The notes below the pieces were generated by a model, which made no database searches, was not told where the DNA came from, and saw only the letters and a list, made by a program, of their open reading frames with translations. The translations under genes were made by a program, and so were the position numbers. A stretch of 64,000 nucleotides of DNA from contig JAPJBO010000040.1 of the NCBI GenBank assembly GCA_030068145.1, forward strand, positions 186,001 to 250,000, written 5' to 3'. Shown here one piece after another: positions 61,603-64,000 of this stretch (position 1 is its first letter; each line of letters begins with the position of its first letter). The stretch comes from Diplonema papillatum (lineage: Eukaryota; Euglenozoa; Diplonemea; Diplonemida; Diplonemidae).

Positions 61603-62758
61603 ATGGGCTCGCTATCGCGATCCATCGAATCGATCCGGTTTGAAAAGCGGAAGGTACAACATAACGAAGACACGAGCTTCGCTTTCGTTTGTGCGTGCCG
61701 GTTGATCGGTATCCACTTGTTTCAACCCGAAATTCGTGTCCAGGTGCGAAAATCGGATCAAAATCGCGTGGTGGCCACGGCTTGTCAGCCTTTTCGCAGT
61801 TCTACATTGCAGAGCAAACCCTCAACTGGAATACAGAAAGCACCCCGAAACGCGCGCAGGATATCTTCCCCCCCGGAAACGAAAGTTTCTTTAACCAATA
61901 CTACAAACTTTCTTGGGGGCGGGTGTTACCGGCATGTGGTGTCCAAGCGAGACACCCGGGCCAGAACCGCGCGAAGACGTCGACCGCGGGTACCGCCTGC
62001 ACGTACAGAAGGTGAAGGCGGCGCGGGGGTTCGTCGACCACAGGCTCGACCCGGTGGCCCTCCGGAAGAGTCGGCAGAACCACGGGCCGCGGCGGCCGCG
62101 CCGCGCGGTCGAAAGCCAGCGGGCGCGCGACATCGAAGCAGAGAACTGGCGCCTCGTCGCCAGCATCGAAGCCATCTTCAACGGCTCCGCCAAGACGTCG
62201 CTGCTGCCCCTGGTCCCGCGCCCACCCCCATTCGTCCCGACCAACAGGGAGCGCCTGAAGCTGCGCCGGCGGAAAATTGATCAAGAGAACGACAAACTCG
62301 AGCGCAGGCTGATTGACGTCGCACCGACCGTCGACAACAGGAAGTTCGCCGCCGATTCGGAGAGGGCGCGAAGCATGTCTCGGAGGTTGTCGAAACGAGC
62401 GAATGTTGTCTCTTCGCCGCCGCTGACAGCCGACGAGACGAAGGGTTTGGAGCTGAAATGGCTCCCGCTCTGTCCAAACGACGCCCCGAAGCGGAACGAG
62501 GAGGCCGACACGGCGGTGAAGAAGCAGAGGATACAAGCGTCTGCCGTCGAACTTCGAGACGCGCGGAAGCGCGCCGCCGAGCGCAAGAAAGCGATTCTCG
62601 CCGAGCTCAAGGCGGAGCACCACGCGCGGTTAGCCGCGTCCAAAAAAGACAAGGAGCGGCCGTGGATCAAGACCCCCACGCTCACCTACTCCCTGTTCGA
62701 CAAGACTCCGTACCCAACCACGCGAGTCTACCGCCTCTACGGCGCTGTGGTTACGTGA
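61603..62758 (+). CDS. CFAP97D1: CFAP97/hemingway-type ciliary protein (tentative exons 61603-61653 and 61952-62758)
   Basis: The main exon encodes YRLHVQKVKAARGFVDHRLD, then RARDIEAENWRLVASIEAIF and RRKIDQENDKLERRLIDVAP, then TVDNRKFAADSERARSMSRR. This is the order of the KIAA1430/CFAP97 domain: an (H/R)-x-x-V-x-x-A-x-x-x-VD start, two 'I-x-x-EN-x-x-L' helices, then R-L-x-D-x-x-P-x-x-D-x-R. The family is associated with axoneme and sperm flagella. A basic helical tail (RKRAAERKKAILAELKAEHH) follows, ending YRLYGAVVT-stop at 62758. A small first exon (MGSLSRSIESIRFEKRK, donor AAG|GTACAA) joins in phase at 61952, but an ATG at 61913 or 61934 is also possible. The symbol marks the family, not proven orthology. 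Confidence 0.65.
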
Positions 62759-62839
62759 GTCGTAGTCTTCGCAGAGCTTCTCGCATCGGCGTTCTTATCA
62801 CAGATAGATAGATGTGGACATGTACTACGCCAAGTGCCT

Positions 62840-62918
62840 GCTGTGAGTTCTGTGCTCACCTAGGCGACGAGTCTCCGTACCCAACCACGAGAGCTTCCCG
62901 CACTTTGGCGCTGTGATT
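62840..62918 (+). pseudogene. Echo of the CFAP97-like gene end
   Basis: GACGAGTCTCCGTACCCAACCACGA...GGCGCTGTG copies 62700-62748 (GACAAGACTCCGTACCCAAC...GGCGCTGTG). The adjoining 83-bp units also contain CTCTACAGCGCTG and GTCGTAGTCTTTGC, derived from the same exon end and 3' flank. Confidence 0.8.
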
Positions 62919-63330
62919 TGTTGTGTGTGTCGTAGTCTTTGCGGAACATCACGACATGTGACGTTATGGATCACAACTTGCCGTCTCTACAGCGCTGGGT
63001 TTGTTGTGTGTGTCGCAGTCTTTGCGGAACATCACGACATGTGACGTTATTGATCACAGCTTGCCGTCACTACAGCGCTGGGTTTGTTGTGTGTGTCGTA
63101 GTCTTTGCGGAACATCACGACATGTGACGTTATGGATCACAACTTGCCGTCTCTACAGCGCTGGGTTTGTTGTGTGTGTCGCAGTCTTTGCGGAACATCA
63201 CGACATGTGACGTTATTGATCACAGCTTGCCGTCTCTACAGCGCTGGGTTTGTTGTGTGTGTCGTAGTCTTTGCGGAACATCACGACATGTGACGTTAAT
63301 GTTCACAGCTTGCCGCCTCTACAGCGCTGT
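62919..63330 (+). repeat. 83-bp satellite with alternating variants
   Basis: GCGGAACATCACGACATGTG recurs at 62941, 63024, 63107, 63190 and 63273, exactly 83 bp apart. Units alternate: type 1 has TATGGATCACAAC and a following GTCGCAG; type 2 has TATTGATCACAGC and a following GTCGTAG. The real repeat is therefore a 166-bp dimer. The last unit decays into sequence like the CFAP97 gene end. Confidence 0.95.
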
Positions 63331-63919
63331 GGTTATGTGCATTCTAGTTTTCGCATCAGCTCAATGTTATTATTTTCCGCATACGCACGGGAAATACCGC
63401 CAGTTGCAACTTTGCAAGCACCTCACCGCAGGAGCCAATGCGCTGTACGCCGCACGAAACACCGGTACTTCTGGTTAAGTGCCGCAAGCGTCCAACAGTT
63501 GCCCAGCCACCGGGTGTAGAGGCCTTCTCCGACGCGGACTTTCCTGTGCTCTCGTAGCGTGGGTGACGGTCCTCGCTATGACGAAAGCCGGCTGAACCAT
63601 ACCAGACGCAGTTCGCTGTCCTGTTGACGCCCAGATTCCGGGCTGATGATGTGTCCGTGACCTAAAGGACCGAATCACGGTGTTGATAGGACATCGTTCC
63701 ACCTCTCGCTCTCCTTTTCGGCTGGCGGGACTGAAGCCGCAGCTAAAAGTAAGCCATCGCCTTACCACCTCGTCGCCTCCTCTCGCTCAATCCTGCCTTT
63801 CCATTCGTAGCCCGGGAGAAGCTCGTCCCCGTTTCCACGGGCGGCGACGCCATGCCGAAGAAGACTTCGCAAAAAGGAAGACCAGTCCGCACGCACTCGC
63901 ATTCCGTTGCCGATTTCTG

Positions 63920-63957
<38 letters not shown>

Positions 63958-64000
63958 AACCCCCCCCGGGGGGGCTAGTCTGACACAAGTTGTCAAAAGG
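63331..64000. other. Terminal region: repeat relics and poly-A tract
   Basis: 63370-63480 has RepA-like fragments (CCGCCAGTTGCAACTTTGC). 63540-63700 has RepF-like motifs (CTGTCCTGTTGACGC, GGGCTGATGATG). 63919-63956 is poly-A followed by C and G runs (63961-63975). Just before it a + frame reads VPVSTGGDAMPKKTSQKGRP and ends VADF-stop at 63917-63919; it could be a terminal exon but has no phase-matched partner. The poly-A might mark a retroposed 3' end. Confidence 0.4.

Noticed and set aside
62919..63330. CRISPR array
   Set aside because: Regular 83-bp spacing but no unique spacers; whole units are repeated, so it is a satellite in eukaryotic DNA.
63919..63956. Poly-A tract as proof of a retroposed gene
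   Set aside because: No upstream match to an intron-less gene copy was seen and the adjoining C/G runs suggest a simple homopolymer or assembly-edge effect.

Overview
This window is nuclear DNA from a flagellated microbial eukaryote. The evidence is GT-AG introns whose phases match across junctions, GC-rich exons set in lower-GC repeat-filled introns, a CFAP97/hemingway-type ciliary protein, a WBP11-type splicing factor, and eukaryotic transposons (Penelope-like and piggyBac). I cannot name the lineage. Every supported host gene is on the + strand across about 60 kb. That one-way layout, with compact GC-rich exons and many intron-borne repeats, recalls dinoflagellates or another microalgal/protist group, but I saw no decisive lineage marker such as a spliced leader.

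Layout: 0-2.6 kb repeats; 2.67-5.45 kb gene A (acidic repeats plus coiled coil); 8.2-11.9 kb gene B (five exons, unknown family); 11.9-17.6 kb repeats; 17.6-18.1 kb gene C (two-repeat protein with an MGCC start); 19.7-20.7 kb a partly resolved gene beside a captured 18S rDNA fragment; 22.1-28.8 kb a WD/beta-propeller gene (four exons) preceded by two broken copies of its own 5' end; 29.8-35.3 kb a long coiled-coil gene; 37.5-45.5 kb gene D, about 2,100 aa with cadherin-like beta repeats; 46.1-60.5 kb a WBP11-like gene whose first intron appears to hold an 11.5-kb nested transposon complex; 61.6-62.8 kb a CFAP97-like gene; then an 83-bp satellite and a poly-A tract.

The most unusual object is a Penelope-like retroelement (49.8-56.0 kb). 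Its single ORF reads GIY-YIG nuclease, then reverse transcriptase, then an apparently intact ubiquitin-specific protease. It has pseudo-LTR direct repeats and sits beside a decayed piggyBac transposase. Both lie inside an interval bounded by TTAA plus inverted CCCCTTACGGACGG ends. A neighbouring tandem copy of the host sequence preserves what looks like the empty TTAA site.

A second theme is exon 'echoes'. Nearly every host gene is accompanied, upstream, in introns or just downstream, by a shortened copy of its own exon sequence, often with clean internal deletions. A third theme is families of short structured repeats that recur inside introns, one of them regularly next to 3' splice sites. 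No CRISPR array, tRNA, intact rRNA gene or prokaryotic signal was recognised.
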